This document shows, in pieces, positions 11,433 through 22,918 of a DNA stretch of 64,000 bases (the stretch's first letter is position 1; the number at the start of each line of letters is the position of its first letter). Source of the stretch: Megalopta genalis. Taxonomy: Eukaryota; Arthropoda; Insecta; Hymenoptera; Halictidae. A program made the position numbers and the translations under genes. The notes below the pieces were generated by a model, which was not told the DNA's origin, ran no database searches, and saw only the letters and a program-made list of their open reading frames with translations. The DNA lies in the NCBI RefSeq assembly GCF_051020955.1, contig NC_135018.1:4440814-4504813 (forward strand). The letters run 5' to 3'.

Positions 11433-11563
11433 TACTCCAGGCGGAAGATTAGAATCCCGACAGATTTGTGGCTGCAAGTTTTTGGTCTACTCTAGTTGGC
11501 AGAAATGCTTTTATCGATACGATAAGACTCCTGTCGAAATTGTATACTGTCTGGAAGTCGATG
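11433..11563. other. Short spacer between two elements
   Basis: Unassigned sequence between the inverted-repeat element and the mariner element. Confidence 0.4.
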
Positions 11564-11565
11564 TA

Positions 11566-12145
11566 TTGGGTTGGCAACTAAGTAATTGCCGATTTGTTCA
11601 ATGAAATAAAAAGTTTTTTTACTTGGAACGAAGTTTAATCTGTAATGTATTTTCCATTTTGTTCGATGACCTTTTGCCATCTCTCTGACAACTTGAAAAT
11701 TCCACGCTCGTAGAGAGTCTGATCCTTTTCGGCCAAAAACTGAGTAAAGTGAGATTTTACAGCGTTATCATCATTAAAAGTTTTACCACGAAGGGAGTTG
11801 TCCAGGGATCGAAATAAGTGGTAATCCGATGGCGCGAGATCAGGGCTATACGGTGGGTGTAACATCAATTCCCAACCAATATCCATCAATTTTTGCCGAG
11901 TGGACAAAGACGTATGCGGCCTAGCATTGTCCTGCTGGAAAATGACACCTTTACGATCGACTAATTCTGGTCGCTTTTCCTTGACCGCTGCATTCAATTT
12001 GTCCAGTTGCTAACGTTCACGGATAATAAAAAATAACATAATAATAATAATAATAATTTTATAATATAACATTTACGGATATCATAAAAATGGGAGTGAG
12101 AGACATCTATAACTAAAATCGGCAATTACTTAGTTGCCAACCCAA
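11566..12145 (-). mobile_element. Internally deleted mariner element with intact TIRs and TA target duplication
   Basis: The left tip reads TTGGGTTGGCAACTAAGTAA and the right tip is its exact complement through about 25 bases; both sides are flanked by TA (11564-11565 and 12146-12147). Total length is 580 bp, compared with about 1.3 kb for a complete mariner. Transcription runs on the minus strand: a 5' leader with an (AAT)n stretch near 12036-12058, then a junction into the C-terminal transposase fragment. The first half of the transposase has been deleted. TIRs and target duplication show it arrived by cut-and-paste transposition and was mobilisable only in trans. Confidence 0.92.
11635..11997 (-). 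pseudogene. mariner transposase C-terminal fragment
   Basis: An open frame of 120 codons ending at its natural stop. It contains the blocks QQDNARPHTS, holding the second catalytic aspartate, and YSPDLAPSDYHLF, holding the third aspartate of the D,D34D triad, followed by the usual C-terminal tail. The N-terminal helix-turn-helix DNA-binding region and the first catalytic aspartate are missing. The frame has no internal stop, so the deleted copy is fairly young. Product would be inactive as a transposase. Confidence 0.93.
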
Positions 12146-12147
12146 TA

Positions 12148-13250
12148 TATACACTTCGTCAATCGAAAGAGTTGAACGACACCAGAAATTTCGATTCGCT
12201 GTTGCGTAATCTCGAAATCAGAAGCGTATAATGAATCGATTGTGCGATCGTGTTAACCCTGTCAACGGCCGCGAGCTGAACCGTATGAATGGGTTCTTTC
12301 TTTTTTTCTGGCCGGGCGTCGCCGACTAGAAGAGAAAACGCTTTCACGGTAATTTGGCGGAGCGGAAGTTGCGATGAGGGGTCCTCGGGGAGGGTCAGTC
12401 GTGGAAATCGTTACGGCCGAGGCGATAGTCGGGTCCGGGGCCCCGCTCGACGATGAAGGAAATACAATATTTATGTTGATGCCGCGCGCCAATGGGGCTC
12501 GGTATTTAAGTTGTGTAAATCCAATATAAACGCCAAACCTGTAATAAATAACCTCTTGGCTGGTTGGGACCAAGGGAGGACTCACGGTTGGAGAGAAGAG
12601 ATCGCGTCGGTGTCGGTGAGCGAGGCGGAGAAAGAAGGGCAGAAGCGCGATGGAAACGGGTGGGGAAGTGGAGAAGAACGACCGTCGGAGGTTATATTAT
12701 ACCTGCCTTGGGGCCTTCAGTCTTCGCCTTCGAGAACGAGATGAGAAAGCATCGGCTCTCTACCAGCGGAGGACTCCTCGGGAAGAACGGGAGAGAACGA
12801 TAGAAGTAGGAGGAACGTAAGGTATCCTCGAAAAAGAGGGCGGAGGAGTTTTGACCCTTCGCTAACGGGACCCTTCCTCGCTTCTTTCTCGCTTATAACG
12901 CGAATCCGTCGACCCTCGGCCCAAATAATAGTGTTCGACCGGTGGGGCCCACATTGAAACGAGACACCTACGCTCCTCTCCTCTTCGACTCTGGTCACCG
13001 CTATTCCCCCTTTTATAGCTCCCTGCCACCACCCTCCTCCACCTGTACACTCGACTACTCCAGTTTCCGTGTTACGCAATAGGAAATCGAGGGAGAAGGC
13101 AGGTGCCATTCCTAGACAAGGTCGACGTCACTCATCCGAAGAACGAAGGAGCCGGTTGGTAGAAAATTAGGACAGCCCGGTCGTGACGAGCAAGGCTTTC
13201 ATTCAGACACGGGTGATCGGAGTTGAAAGATCGACGCGATCACGATTTGT
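12148..13250. other. CpG-rich block without a supported gene
   Basis: From about 12240 to 13230 the DNA is GC- and purine-rich. Overlapping frames of 62-130 codons occur on both strands and are Arg/Glu/Gly-rich without domains. Around 12500 the stretch GGTATTTAAG followed by AATATAAACG is TATA-like, but no initiation site can be assigned. This could be a promoter region of a neighbouring gene. Confidence 0.3.
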
Positions 13251-15345
13251 CATAACATTGCGCGCGTGTTCGATGCATTGCTATTTTTTTGTGGATGAAA
13301 GAGAAAATAGGCGGATGCCCTAACGAAATATCCAGTGATCGGTGACCACGAGTGAAATATCACGATCAGAGACCGCGGATCTTTAAGAAAAAGAAAAATT
13401 GCACGCATCTGTTGCAAGAATCAGGAGTCGCTTAAAGACTTCGCACTTTCTGGTACGATGGTATCCTTTAGAGTTTCTTTAGTGTTTCTAGTGTTTCCTA
13501 CTACAGTCATCCGCTTATTTCTGTCATAAACGCATCAAGCCGCAATCTAATAATAACACTTCCGAACGTAATGATAAAAGAAGCAAAAGTATGAGGCCGT
13601 TGATGGAACAAATGTCACATAACAATAATCGAAACATACAAAATTGCTTGAAGCGAAACATACAACGAAACGAACAGTTTATCCAAAAAGTTTCAAGAGT
13701 AAGGAGAAGTAGGTTCGACGAAGCTCACTTCGCTAATTACAATGGAGCATACATTGGACAACAAGAAACAAATTATTATTTGAACATGGAGAAGTTACGT
13801 TTTCTTCATTTTAAATGAAACATCGAATCCGATGCTGTTCTCATCTAAATTCATCTAACGATGGTTTTTTATTCAAAAGTATACGCATGACGAGTAACAA
13901 ATGAGAAGCTTAATCTGAACTGTGAAAAAAGAAAGAAGTTAAAGCGTCGCGCTAAGACTTTTCTTACGAATGTCATCAATTTTAATGAGGAATATATTAA
14001 ATTTTCTTCGACACACATGTAACTCGTTGCATACCTTCCCTAAAATACAATTCGAAAATATTCGTCGACAAATGTTCAAACGATGCGGGTTACACGTTTA
14101 AGATGCGACCGTACAATTTAGGGGATAGCTTCTCTAGTGATAAATCTTGACTTGCCGCCTGATCCTCGGAAACGATTATCGAATAATCTAGCGATGCAAT
14201 AGTATCTAACAGCGTGAAGGAAATCTCTACAGATATGCCCTGTCCTACCTAATTAACTACGCTTCCAAATGAATGTTCTTTTCTCCCGTCCAACCGGTCT
14301 TTCACGCATTTCCCAACCTACGAGGGACATTTTGAAGATTCCCATAATCGTAGCACAGCTCGGACAATATATCATTTGGAATACCGTTACGAGCCTAAAT
14401 AAAATGGTACTTGGGCCTTCACGAGAAAGAACAGAAGCGTTCCCTTCCATTACCAAGTCGAATCCCAGCGTATCTCGGAAAGATCCGAGCAGGGTTTTCG
14501 TTTCACGGCTTTCGATCGTGCAACCTTGACTCGAGAACACCGTTTGCACTGGCGGCGGCTGCTGTTGCTGTTACTGCTGCTGCTCTGTCGTCGATAACCT
14601 TGGTTTCGGTGCTCGCGAACCGATTTCGCAATCCCGCGTCACGAACGATCCAGTACGCGCCTAGGAGCGCGCCGATCCACGAGGCTGATCGCGGCCCCAG
14701 CCCCGTGTATTACCATTAGGCGAGTCGAGGTCGAGAGATCTAAAGGGAATGAAGAAAGAACCGGGGTGTGGCCGGCGAAATGCAATTACGCGAAAGCGTA
14801 CCCGACTACGACAACAACGGCTTCTCTGCATCCTGGGTCCTGACCGTAGAATCCTTTAGGCTCGGTTATCAACGTTCACTGAATAACAATGTCGCCGCGA
14901 TTAGCTGCTCGCTTCAGCCAGACGACTATTTTTAGGGCTCGCTTATTCTTAGTCGAACTTGTGACGAATAATATATCGCAATAGTTTGCATTCGAGTTCT
15001 CGTTCAGGGCGTAGCGAACGAGAATTCAACGATTTAGGCAGAGATTCTGGAACTGAGTGCATACTCTGAAGTTATATCACGCGCCAACCCCGTTGTTTTC
15101 ATTTCTGTGTTTCTGGAGATTCGTCGGGGGGTCTGTCAATTTGTTAGATAGAGTACATTTCTAACGATAATTGTTGTTCAATTAGATATAGGTCTGTATT
15201 ATTCGGTCTCGAATCCGTTCCAAAAACACCCACAAGATCTACCAAAATACTTCTAAGAATATCGATTAGCCCTAGAACGATCCCCTGAGATCGCCTCGCC
15301 ACAAAATCTTTAATTCGTCTGCAAACGTGTAAATAAATACTAAAG
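13251..15345. other. Unassigned DNA
   Basis: Mixed composition with a moderately CpG-rich patch at 14500-14720 that includes a short CTG-type repeat. Frames up to 102 codons on both strands overlap and are unrecognised. Confidence 0.35.
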
Positions 15346-15647
15346 CATTGATATAATAGATACTATACATATAGTATATTACTATAATATATACATTATA
15401 TAATATATTATATAATAATAATTATATATATAATTATAATATAATAATTATAAATATAATATAATAATATATAATTATAAATATAATTATATAATTATAA
15501 TATAATAATAATATAATAATTATAAATATAATTATATAATTATAATATAATAATAATATAATAATTATAAATATAATTATAAATATAATTATATAATTAT
15601 AATATAATAATTATATAATATATTACTATAATATATACATTAATATA
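15346..15647. repeat. AT-only imperfect tandem array
   Basis: Almost pure A/T for about 300 bases. A unit of roughly 45-50 bases built from ATTATAAATATAATTATATA and ATAATATAATAATA recurs about four times, and the array is bracketed by two near-identical copies of TATTACTATAATATATACAT (about 15376-15398 and 15621-15643). This points to tandem expansion or slippage. It can fold into many hairpins and is likely to be size-variable. Confidence 0.85.
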
Positions 15648-17112
15648 ACGCAACCATCAACAATGTTACTTATGCCGAAAAATAGAGAGGGCTCGTTCAA
15701 GGAATATGAAGAGACAACGATTAGTATGCAAATATTTATTGTAAATTTCTGCATGATCGTAGTCGAATGCGAAATTGCTATTTCGGATAATCGCAGTGAA
15801 TATCGTTTGATCGTAGGTCGCAGTCAGAGGATTAATGAAGTCCTTGAGCGAATACGATGAAACTATTTAGAAATCCGCCGACTGAGTTAACATTCTGCGT
15901 CGGTCTGCGTCGATCTTCGTAGTCTACGATCCCCGGACATCCCCGGAACATCGTCCCGAAGAATCTCCTAGGATCGGGAAGTGGACCTCTTGAAGTTTAA
16001 CAATCCGACGATTCCGGCCTCGAGACGGAGGATCGGAATTGCCCGAGCCACAAGTAGACGGCCGATATAATTGAGAGCGCTCTTTGTCGAACCGAAAAGA
16101 TCGTCCGTTTTCCTTTTGTTTCGATAATGGATACGTATTCACGGGGCTGGCTCGTTTTTATTCCATGTTTAGAGATACCGGTCGCTTTTCATCCGGCGCG
16201 ATCTGCATCGAAAGGCCGCACTTGATCGCGGATAATGAGGAAAGCCGAGAGACTACTTCGTTAAAACGGGATTTATCGGTGCACGGAAACGACGCGTATT
16301 TTCTTTGGCCGCCGATTTAACGAAACTGAAAGGGGGGAAGCGAATCTCCCTTTCCTTGTCGTACGTTAATCGGCCGAGAGAGTTATTCCACGTCAAATCG
16401 CACAGAATCTACCGCGTAGTCGCCGATTTTGTCTAAATCGCTAGAGTTGTTCTGTGCCGGCAAAAATCAAGGACGAAATTACAGACTTGCAGCTCATATA
16501 GTTTGCAAGATATTGCTAAAGTTTTCAAAAATTACTTAAATTTCATTACAATCAAACAGATTTTACCTGCGGCCATATTGAAGACAGAACTTTCAGTTGT
16601 TGTAAATGTGTCCAACTTTTGTAAAAGGTTTAGTTTAATTAGTAAAAAGTATTCATTGAGACTCGATTTGTGCAATGAGCTTTGGAAACTAAGAAAGACT
16701 TTAAGACTTCAAGAAACCAAGAAAATAATATTTCATACGTTCACAATGTTTTGTGTAATTTCTCAAGGTCTACGTTAAATGCAGTAAATTTCAAAGAAAC
16801 AACTGTTTCATGAGATTCGGAGAATATAACGGCTTAAAGAAATGAAAGCCATATTGTATTTATTTTACTCATCGCAGCAAACGCAATGTATTCTCTTATA
16901 AAATGTGATAAAAATATCATCAAAGGGAAGCTGTAAATATCACGTTCCGCGTCAGAATTTTAAATAGTGACATTCGCGAAACGAATTTGATGCACCTTTT
17001 TGCGAAATAGAAAATCGTGGTCGTCACTTACGCGTGATATCGGTGATGCACGTGTCAGTGAAAAGTCGGCGATTGTTAACAAATGTTAACAATATAGCGA
17101 CGGTTATCAACA
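15648..17112. other. Unassigned DNA
   Basis: Frames of 65-91 codons without domains. No repeat boundary or RNA gene seen. Confidence 0.35.
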
Positions 17113-17814
17113 TTAACCTTTTAGGCACGGCTGAATTCTGCGCGAGGCTATTTCTCTGGACAGCAGAGTCTGATATGTACTGTACAGAGTCTGATACTGT
17201 ATATTCTGTCTGTATATACAGGGTGTCCAAAAAATGTCTCGCAATCCGAAAGTGGCGGATTCCTCAGGCCATTTGAAGCAACTTTTTCCTTTACAAAAAT
17301 TTTCTCCGAGGCACCGTTAACGAGTTATTAACGAAAAACAGTGACCAATAAGAATCGAGTATGGCTGACGCGAGGTGGCCGAGCCAACGGCGCCAGCGGT
17401 CGAATCCCAGCTCAGCTGGCGCGAGATGATCGAGCCAATGAGCGGAACTGGGCTTCGTGCGCTGGTTGACTGGGCCGCCTCGCGTCAGCCGTACCCGATT
17501 CTTATTGGTCACTGTTTTTCGTTAATAACTCGTTAACGGTGCCTCGGAGAAAATTTTTATAAAGGCAAAAGTTGCTTCAAATGGCCTGAGGAATCCGCCA
17601 CTTTCGGATAGCGAGACATTTTTGGGACATCCTGTAAACTGTTGTAAATCGATGTGAAGACAAAAGAAGTGTGAAACAATGCATATGAAGACGATTATTT
17701 GATTCAAACGATGACCGAGTGAGCTACTAGAGTAAGCCACTATAGTGGTGCGTCGTCCAGAAAGATGACATCCGCGAAAGTCACTATAGTGGCGCGTCGT
17801 GCCTAAAAGGTTAA
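17113..17814. mobile_element. TTAA-type MITE, family E, carrying a nested foldback element
   Basis: TIRs are TTAACCTTTTAGGCACG on the left and CGTGCCTAAAAGGTTAA on the right, with TTAA at both outer ends. Near the right end the palindrome CCACTATAGTGG occurs twice (about 17734 and 17782) within a roughly 48-bp imperfect direct duplication. Removing the nested foldback element at 17219-17634 and its TA duplication leaves 284 bp, a normal size for these MITEs. No transposase remnant is seen. Confidence 0.85.
17219..17634. mobile_element. Foldback (long-hairpin) MITE with TA target site
   Basis: Two arms of about 165 bp are near-identical inverted copies. Tips read CAGGGTGTCC and GGACATCCTG and are flanked by TA on both sides. 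Only a handful of mismatches separate the arms, so a read-through transcript would form a nearly perfect long hairpin. The central ~85-bp loop contains smaller repeats (GATCGAGCCAA/GGCCGAGCCAA and GGCGC). Family assignment to Tc1/mariner rests only on TA and the inverted tips. It inserted into the family E element, so it is younger. Confidence 0.85.
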
Positions 17815-17829
17815 TTTCGGTTATTATTA

Positions 17830-17866
<37 letters not shown>
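17830..17866. repeat. (ATT)n microsatellite
   Basis: About 12 uninterrupted ATT units immediately downstream of the family E element. Confidence 0.95.
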
Positions 17867-17867
<1 letters not shown>

Positions 17868-19267
17868 TTACGGTTATCGATATTATTCAAGGTTAACACG
17901 GTGGAGAAGCATCGCCGGAACGAGCAACGAATAGAAACAATGACCAGGCCCGGACTATAGAGGCTTTTCGGTGCAAGCCGCGTCGAACTGATATACAAGC
18001 CGGGTACAGTCTAGTAGAGGGACTACTGCCGTCGGTAATTACCTATCGTAAATCGTGCCGTTCACCGAGGTCGCTCCCTCGAGTAACAAGCCGGGCAACT
18101 TTGAAGACAACGTCGAAGGAGCTGAACTCTCTCAGCGGTGTGGTCGCCGCGGTGACCAGCGTCGGCCGCATGAAATAAGAAGCGCAACGATGGGAACGCC
18201 GCTCCGGGAATCGGAAGACGCATTCGTCTGCGAAGGGCGCTATACGAATAAATTTTCGACGTATCCGCGAGCCGTATCGGAGCCGCGAGGCCGGCGCCGC
18301 ACAAAGGACCCAGGTGTTCGCTCTGTGCCCGATACGTTTAATCAAGATCGCAAAAACCGAATCGGCGACAAGTTCGCCCGTCGAACCAGCAGAGATACAT
18401 CGCGAAGGACCGATTTATGGAATCGGGTTGCAGATAATGAGACGAGTTATCGCCGGCTGGTTTTAACCTTTTGTGCTGCAACTGATGTTCCTGTTCGAGT
18501 ACTTTTAAATCCGATTCGTTTTTATTTCGTCGTACGGTAGCCTTCGCCGATAAGCAGTCACAGATTCTGCATTGTTCAAGTGCATTGAATTTTCATGTTA
18601 ATCTCTCGGTAATTGGATGTTTGAATATTATTCCCGGTTGAACGAATCTATTGCACAATAACTGGAAGAAATACCAGTTGTAAATCATGGCAGAGAGAAT
18701 AATACAGTTAGGATGGAAGATAAATCTCCGTACCCTCTAGAGCTGCGCGGGAAAAAATCTGCAGTAAAGTTTATTGTCTGCGGCAAAAAATTGTGTATAC
18801 GTCTCAGGATTTTCGCCGGAATTCTCTCGCATGTCCAATCGGTGGAAACAAAAAATGCTTCGGAAATACAAAGCTACTTAAGAGTTCTTAAGGGACCTCG
18901 GAGCTTTACCGAAGAGTTCAATAATAATTTGATAAAATTTAGGTACTCTTAATCTGTTACCGTTGGCAACTCTTTCGATGGTAATAATTTCTTAGAGGGA
19001 AAAGAAAATTTATATTTATTGTATGGCTACATCGATAATAAAAAGAACAGACCTCTATCATAACTTAAAAAAAATAGGAATAGCATTATTAACGTATTTT
19101 TGAAGTGACAATCATTATTTTTAAATAACATCATTAATGTATTTTTTAATCGCATTCGTAACCCGGTGCGCAATCCGGGTCATCTGCGATCCGTATCTAA
19201 ATCACGGTTCTATCTAAACCACATCTAAAACTGAAAACCGTGTCAAAAATTACCTGACCCGGCAAGC
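17867..19267. other. Unassigned DNA with a CpG-rich patch
   Basis: CpG-rich from about 17890 to 18550, where a plus-strand frame of 161 codons (18055-18540) and overlapping minus-strand frames exist. The plus frame is Arg-rich, lacks any domain and competes with open frames on the other strand, so I do not call it a gene. Confidence 0.35.
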
Positions 19268-19512
19268 AGATGGAGTAGTGTAGCCGGTTACTGTGGAGTG
19301 ACCAACTGCTGTGCCTTTGGTTTGTTTTCGGTCATAACTAACTTTATACTTATCGAATGAGACATATTACATTTCTTCATTAAAAAATAAACAAGATAAA
19401 AGAACAAAAGAATTGAATATATATTGTTCGATGAATATCAAGTTAATTATGCCCGAAAACAAACCAAAGGCACGGCAATCGATCGGCCCATAGTAACCGG
19501 TTCCACTGCGAT
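19268..19512. repeat. Inverted pair of an ~85-bp repeat (family R1)
   Basis: The segment around 19427-19512 (landmarks AAGTTAATTATGCCCGAAAA, CAAACCAAAGGCAC, AGTAACCGG, CCACT) recurs in reverse complement at about 19268-19358, with a ~70-bp AT-rich spacer. A third, single copy in plus orientation occurs at about 35050-35140. Copies are roughly 80% alike by eye. This is an interspersed repeat of unknown class, here in foldback arrangement. Confidence 0.7.
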
Positions 19513-20003
19513 AGTGGGTTCGAATAGATAATTTTGCAACCTCTTTACAACTAAATTTTCTAAAAACCCGAAGATGGAGGAAAACAGATTCGACTTTTGA
19601 TTTGAACTCACAGAAATCACCTATTGTTTATTGGAACGAAATATATATTCCGCAGTATTGCCGAATGAACATTCGTGGGTTTAAAAGATGTAGGGTTGCA
19701 TCGGAAAAGACAAGTGGGACTAAACCGTCGGAAATCTTGGCGTATATTCGCGACAGTTCGACGGGGTTGTTTGCGTCGGAGCTACTCGAGATCCTTGGAA
19801 TCCATAAATGCCAGGATCGCGGTACCCCCGTTGAAAAGGGAGTTTTTCTCCGCGCGAGGGTTGATTTGCGGTCCGAACCGCAGGACAACTCGGAAGATTG
19901 TCCACTTGACGGTCGTCGGACAGTACTCGAAATCCGCGGTTCTCAGTCTGTTGGGCGGGGTTCGGGGGAATACGAGTGCAGGGGACGATAAAAAGAGACA
20001 GAG

Positions 20004-20053
<50 letters not shown>

Positions 20054-21053
20054 TTGGTAGCTTCTGCCAGCGAAGGAGGAGGTGGTACCGTGAACAGCGT
20101 GTACGACAGAGTGTCGTGCATTTAGATAATGCGTGTGTCCCCTCTCTGTCGCTCGACGCTATCCACAGTTGTTCTTCTCTCCGTTGTTCCGTCTCTGTTC
20201 ACACTTCACCATCGGCCGTCGATAAAAGCTCGAGGCATGCATCCTTTTATCCTCTTGTAACTTTGGTGCCTTCGCACTTTTCGTTATGCAGCATCCTCTC
20301 TTGCTCTCTCCTCTCCGGCTCTTCACGTTGTTCTCCTCTTCCATCCCATTCTCTCCAAGCCGCGCGTGTGCGTTCGTGTGCTCTCGCGGGGAGCCGTGTG
20401 ACGCCATAATGCCGCGAGATGCCATTAACAGACGTAATTGCGCCGAAACACCGGAGCAAAATGCAGCTGTGCAGAGCGGCCACTGTTCACGTGCCAAGAT
20501 CCCGTCGTCGGCGTCGATCCCAGGACACTTGAATCACTGCGGAAAAATCTTTGCAACCATGAGGAACCTTTCGCTTCACCAAACATCGTATTTCCATTTA
20601 ACCCGAAAATTGTTTTCTCGGGCCGGAAGATATCGCCAGAAGAAACATAATGAAACATTTTCTGAAGAACTTTTAGGCCCTCAACTGCGACCGTCTACCA
20701 TAAGTGGATCTAGAAGTTATTATTTCGTGTACCTCGCTCTCTCCTTGTCATCCCTAATATGTGTAATACATGTTATATTTAATTTCTATGTAAATATTAA
20801 TATTATAATCATTTTATGAACAATATATTGTAGTGAGAGACCGACAGACTCCGTGTCCGTATTGTTGCGACAAATTTGAATGTTCGCAGGTAAGGGTTAC
20901 GGTTAAGAAAATATTTAGAATTACCTTGTAACAAAATTTTGATGGGATCACGTAAAACTCCAACACAATATTCGTGGTATAAAATTCTACACTTGTGATA
21001 TCAATCGCCACTTATCATTTTGTACTACATTTTGTTTACATAAAAAGAAACGT
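19513..21053. other. Mostly CpG-rich DNA without a supported gene
   Basis: From about 19700 to 20550 the sequence is GC-rich with frames up to 244 codons, but the longest passes directly through a (GA)n tract giving Arg-Glu repeats, and opposite-strand frames overlap it. No domain or splice-consistent structure is recognised. Confidence 0.35.
20007..20051. repeat. (GA)n microsatellite
   Basis: About 22 uninterrupted GA units preceded by imperfect purine repeats from 19990. Confidence 0.95.
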
Positions 21054-21650
21054 TTAACACGTTGACTGTCACGCGTATTTACAACAAAATCTCCTACAGG
21101 CCACCCGTGCCGCTATAGGAAGCATGCGCTGTTAATTCATGTCTGTTTCTGTTCCTGCATGAACAGTTGGAATCTTTGCCGAGTGCCGAATGGTATAATT
21201 TAAAACTCTGCCCTTATTTTTTTCAATAATGAAAAGAGATCGGATTGTCCGGAAGGAGAAGCATAAATAAAATTACATCGTCAGATTCTGATTTGGATAC
21301 TGATAAATATAATCTTAGTGATAATGAATGTTATGAAGATACTATTGACGAGATTTTACGAGAATTGGTCATGGAAGAAGAAAGAAATGTTGATGATACT
21401 GAGGAAGCTACAGTTCAAATAAAAGATACGAAATGGACCGATCAGAGGCACGAGCAAATCTGAAAAAACCAACAACTTTTTGTCCAAGCTGTCCTGATCA
21501 ACCTCAACTTTGCAGAGAATGTTTTAATGTTATACACTGCGAATAATTTTTTTAATAAACCATTTTTATAAGAATTCAATAGTTTCATTACCTCCAGTAG
21601 AATATTCGTCGAAATATTTTCGGAAATCCTTTGTAAGTAGTCAAATCACT
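21054..21650 (+). mobile_element. piggyBac-like family D element, left copy, 3' end lost
   Basis: The left end reads TTAACACGTTGACTGTCACG at a TTAA. Sequence then matches, in opposite orientation, the element at 22559-23423 up to about 21650 (last shared landmark GTAGTC-AATCA), after which the expected right TIR is absent. The copy carries N- and C-terminal pieces of a transposase with the centre deleted. Together with the right copy it forms a ~2.4-kb inverted arrangement with outward-facing 5' ends. Confidence 0.8.
21245..21546 (+). pseudogene. piggyBac-like transposase: N-terminal piece fused to cysteine-rich C-terminus
   Basis: From 21248 the frame reads SGRRSINKITSSDSDLDTDK and continues acidic (DNECYEDTIDEILRELVMEE), typical of the acidic N-terminus of piggyBac transposases. 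It stops at 21463. The overlapping +2 frame (about 21440-21546) reads NLKKPTTFCPSCPDQPQLC and ends RECFNVIHCE then a stop, giving the pattern C-x2-C-x6-C-x2-C-F-x3-HC of the family's C-terminal zinc domain. The whole catalytic DDE region is missing and the junction shifts the frame. No good in-frame ATG precedes the N-terminal piece. Confidence 0.8.
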
Positions 21651-22558
21651 ACAAATTAAAACTGGGATCCGAATCTGAAAGATTCTTTGGTATACGGATT
21701 AACCCCTTGACTGACCCTATGACATAACCCCTCGAATCAGATGTACGATGAACATTTTGAACCTATCACATACGTATGTTCTTAATTACCTTTAACTTGA
21801 AATAAGAATCGATTGATATCGATATTTAGCCATTGCAGATGATACAGACATACGATGGATACAACATTTTCGTTCCTTCTAGGATATTATGTACAACAAG
21901 GAAGTACTAATTAATTCCAATGACTAAAGAGGATTCATTTGCAAAGAAAACTCCCTTTATCGACTTCCAGGTACAATTTTCGAGATCTTTGCCGATATCC
22001 GCTAAAACGTATAAATTGTTCTCTGTGAACTCTTCGAACACAACGTGTCCGATGCCATTTTGTTTTCGCGATAAAGATTTGCTGCAGGGTACGATTGTTT
22101 CAAATCATGAAAACGGACTTTCCCGTTTCTCCGTCGAGCCATGACGAACACGCAAAAACATCTGTCGTCTCGAGAATATCTCGCTAACGAGCCAAAACAC
22201 TGTATAATTACATCGATCCCGGTTATCATGACGAACAGGAGTAAGCGATGAGAGCGTGAAGCGTAGAAATGATAAAAGAAGTCAGTCATGATTCGGCGAA
22301 GATGGATTGGTCGCGGTCGTGTGCGAGCGAGGACATTTCGCCGCGCGCACAACAACTTTAAATTCATTCTCGTCCGTCGCGCATGATTTTCCTTCCCGTC
22401 CAGTTTTAATGTATCGTTTCGTAATGCTCTCGATCTTGCTTTCTCTCGGGCGGCGCTCAGCGTCGGTCTCGTTTGTGAAACCGCGCATCAGTGTCAGGAT
22501 CAACTAATTCCGCAGTTAACGGGGTATTCTAATGTAGAACGTTAAAAAAGATCCATCT
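21651..22558. other. Spacer between inverted piggyBac-like copies
   Basis: Unassigned sequence with overlapping 66-121 codon frames on both strands at 21920-22510, none recognised. A stretch at 21701 beginning TTAACCCCTTGACTGACCC looks like an isolated TTAA-element tip, but no partner end was found. Confidence 0.35.
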
Positions 22559-22918
22559 TTAACACGTTGACTGCCGCGTCACCCGTATTCGGGTGACGCT
22601 GATTCGACTACTTACAAAGGATTTCCGAAAATATTTCGACAAATATTCTACAGGAGGTAATGAAACTATTGAATTCTTATAAAAATGGTTTATTAAAAAA
22701 ATTATTCGCAGTGTATAACATTAAAACATTCTCTGCAAAGTTGAGGTTGATCAGGACAGCTTGGACAAAAAGTTGTTTGTTTTTTCAGATATGCTCGTGC
22801 CTCTGATCGATCCATTTCGTATCTTTTATTTGAACTGTAGCTTCCTCGGTATCATCAACATTTCTTTCTTCTTCCATGACCAATTCTCGTAAAATCTCGT
22901 CAATAGTATCTTCATAAC

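Noticed and set aside
17370..17420. tRNA gene suggested by TGGCCGAG and GGTCGAATCCC
   Set aside because: The two boxes are about 20 bases apart, too close for a tRNA, there is no acceptor stem, and they lie in the loop of a foldback element.
18055..18540. 161-codon plus-strand frame
   Set aside because: Not microsatellite-driven, but Arg-rich, with competing minus-strand frames and no recognisable domain.
19675..20409. 244-codon plus-strand open frame
   Set aside because: It runs through the (GA)n tract producing Arg-Glu repeats, has no domain, and an opposite-strand frame overlaps it through the same tract.
21701..21730. Additional TTAA-element tip (TTAACCCCTTGACTGACCC)
   Set aside because: No inverted partner within a few kilobases; may be chance.
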